Shown here: piece after piece, positions 4,957 to 5,968 of the stretch
How positions within the stretch are numbered: the first letter of the stretch is position 1
Layout of the letters: each line of letters starts with the position of its first letter
Assembly (NCBI GenBank): GCA_958348565.1
Contig: CATVZP010000106.1
Coordinates: 1 to 5,968 of the forward strand
Source of the DNA: an uncultured Collinsella sp.
GTDB lineage: Bacteria; Actinomycetota; Coriobacteriia; Coriobacteriales; Coriobacteriaceae
Length of the DNA stretch: 5,968 nucleotides
Direction of reading: 5' to 3'
Notes under the pieces: model-generated
Database searches by the model: none
What the model saw: the letters and a program-made list of their open reading frames with translations, nothing else
Told to the model about the DNA's origin: nothing
Program-made: the position numbers and the translations under genes

Positions 4957-5961
4957 ATGACTGTTACGTTCGAAGGTTACGAGCGCCGCGCTGACAAGAT
5001 CAACAAGTGCCTCGCCGACAACGGCATCGCCTCCCTCGAGGAAGCTCTGCAGATCTGCACCGACAAGGGCTTCAACCCGCGTGAGATCGTCAACAACACC
5101 CAGTCCATCGCCTTCCAGAACGCTGAGTGGGCCTACACCCTCGGCTGCGCTCTCGCTGTCAAGCGTGGCGCCAAGTCCGCTTCTGAGGCTGCTGCCATCA
5201 TCGGCGAGGGCATCCAGGCCTTCACCGTTCCCGGCTCCGTCGCCGAGGACCGCAAGGTCGGTCTTGGCCACGGCAACCTGGGCGCTATGCTGCTCTCCGA
5301 CGACACCGAGTGCTTCGCCTTCCTGGCTGGCCACGAGTCCTTCGCTGCCGCTGAGGGCGCTATCGGCCTGGCTCTGAACGCCAACAAGGCTCGTAAGAAG
5401 CCGCTGCGCGTTATCCTCAACGGTCTGGGCAAGGACGCTGCTCAGATCATCGCCCGCATCAACGGCTTCACCTACGTGAAGACCCAGTTCGACTACTACA
5501 CGGGCGAGCTCAAGGTCGTCGAGACCATCCCCTACTCCGATGGTCCCCGCGCTGCCGTTAACTGCTACGGCTCCGACGACGTCCGCGAGGGCGTTGCCAT
5601 CATGTGGCACGAGAACGTCGACATCTCGATCACCGGTAACTCCACCAACCCCACGCGCTTCCAGCACCCCGTTGCTGGCACCTACAAGAAGGAGCGCATC
5701 GAGGCTGGCAAGAAGTACTTCTCCGTCGCTTCTGGTGGCGGCACTGGCCGTACCCTGCACCCGGACAACATGGGCGCCGGCCCTGCCTCTTACGGCATGA
5801 CCGACACCATGGGCCGTATGCACTCCGACGCCCAGTTCGCCGGTTCTTCCTCCGTGCCTGCGCACGTCGACATGATGGGTCTCATCGGCATGGGCAACAA
5901 CCCCATGGTCGGTGCCACCGTCGCCTGCGCTGTCGCCGTCGAGGAGGCCCTCAAGGCCTAA
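4957..5961 (+). CDS. GGGtGRT family protein, function unknown
   Basis: The 334-residue product carries the family's naming motif exactly, GGGTGRT at residues 260-266, within a Gly-rich C-terminal segment that continues into LHPDNMGAGPASYG. The N-terminal ~60 residues are helical and include C18 and C34. Other cysteines are C64, C119, C203 and C324. The middle has conserved-looking short motifs such as GHGNLGAMLLSDD and AFLAGHESFAAAEGAIG. No transmembrane segment or signal peptide is seen, so it is probably cytosolic. The start at 4957 follows AGGGAGG (4941-4947) by 9 bases, and the gene follows the NifU-like gene by 18 bases, so they are co-transcribed. The biochemical role of the family is not established. 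The pairing suggests cluster handling or a cluster-containing enzyme, and the Gly-rich motif could bind a phosphate or nucleotide, but both points are inference. It ends 7 bases before the window edge, so any terminator lies outside. Confidence 0.92.
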   Translation: MTVTFEGYERRADKINKCLADNGIASLEEALQICTDKGFNPREIVNNTQSIAFQNAEWAYTLGCALAVKRGAKSASEAAAIIGEGIQAFTVPGSVAEDRKVGLGHGNLGAMLLSDDTECFAFLAGHESFAAAEGAIGLALNANKARKKPLRVILNGLGKDAAQIIARINGFTYVKTQFDYYTGELKVVETIPYSDGPRAAVNCYGSDDVREGVAIMWHENVDISITGNSTNPTRFQHPVAGTYKKERIEAGKKYFSVASGGGTGRTLHPDNMGAGPASYGMTDTMGRMHSDAQFAGSSSVPAHVDMMGLIGMGNNPMVGATVACAVAVEEALKA

Positions 5962-5968
5962 TCGCGCC

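Noticed and set aside
4213..5865. 550-codon minus-strand open frame across both genes of the right operon
   Set aside because: It is antisense to two well-supported genes, its content is biased to Gly/Val/Asp/Leu repeats, and it has no family motif. Strong codon bias on the plus strand explains the lack of stops.

Overview
The window looks like chromosomal DNA from a high-GC Gram-positive bacterium, most likely a Coriobacteriia member (Collinsella or a relative). This is an inference from four things: GC-rich codon third positions, a suf operon carrying the SufU-type scaffold, a RAYT-like protein with a C-terminal helix-turn-helix, and a NifU-like/GGGtGRT gene pair. No 16S or other definitive marker is present.

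Left part (1-2406, + strand): the 3' end of a suf iron-sulfur cluster assembly operon. It holds the C-terminal part of SufD (cut by the window edge), complete SufS (cysteine desulfurase) and complete SufU (sulfur acceptor / Zn-Cys protein). The genes overlap by 4 and 8 bases, which implies translational coupling. A strong intrinsic terminator closes the operon at 2373-2406.

Middle part (2407-4203): about 590 bases of gene-free DNA with several hairpins and a twice-occurring 20-bp motif. Next comes a minus-strand gene (2997-3800) for a REP-associated (RAYT/Y1) transposase-like protein. Its HUH motif reads H-V-D, and the usual catalytic Tyr position reads Ser, yet its reading frame is intact. 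A 403-base divergent intergenic region follows, with small inverted repeats, a possible promoter and a foldable leader.

Right part (4204-5961, + strand): a two-gene operon for a NifU-like scaffold-type protein and a GGGtGRT-family protein of unknown function. The genes are 18 bases apart, each has a strong Shine-Dalgarno sequence, and their codons suggest high expression. The window ends 7 bases after the second stop codon.

Overall, two separate iron-sulfur related operons lie about 1.85 kb apart in the same direction. Between them sits a convergent/divergent RAYT-derived gene with associated noncoding repeats. SufS would supply persulfide sulfur to SufU and on to the SufBCD scaffold. The NifU-like/GGGtGRT pair is a second, poorly understood system that may draw on the same sulfur or iron supply. 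The most novel material is the apparently catalytically altered RAYT gene with its flanking structured DNA, and the GGGtGRT pair with its leader.
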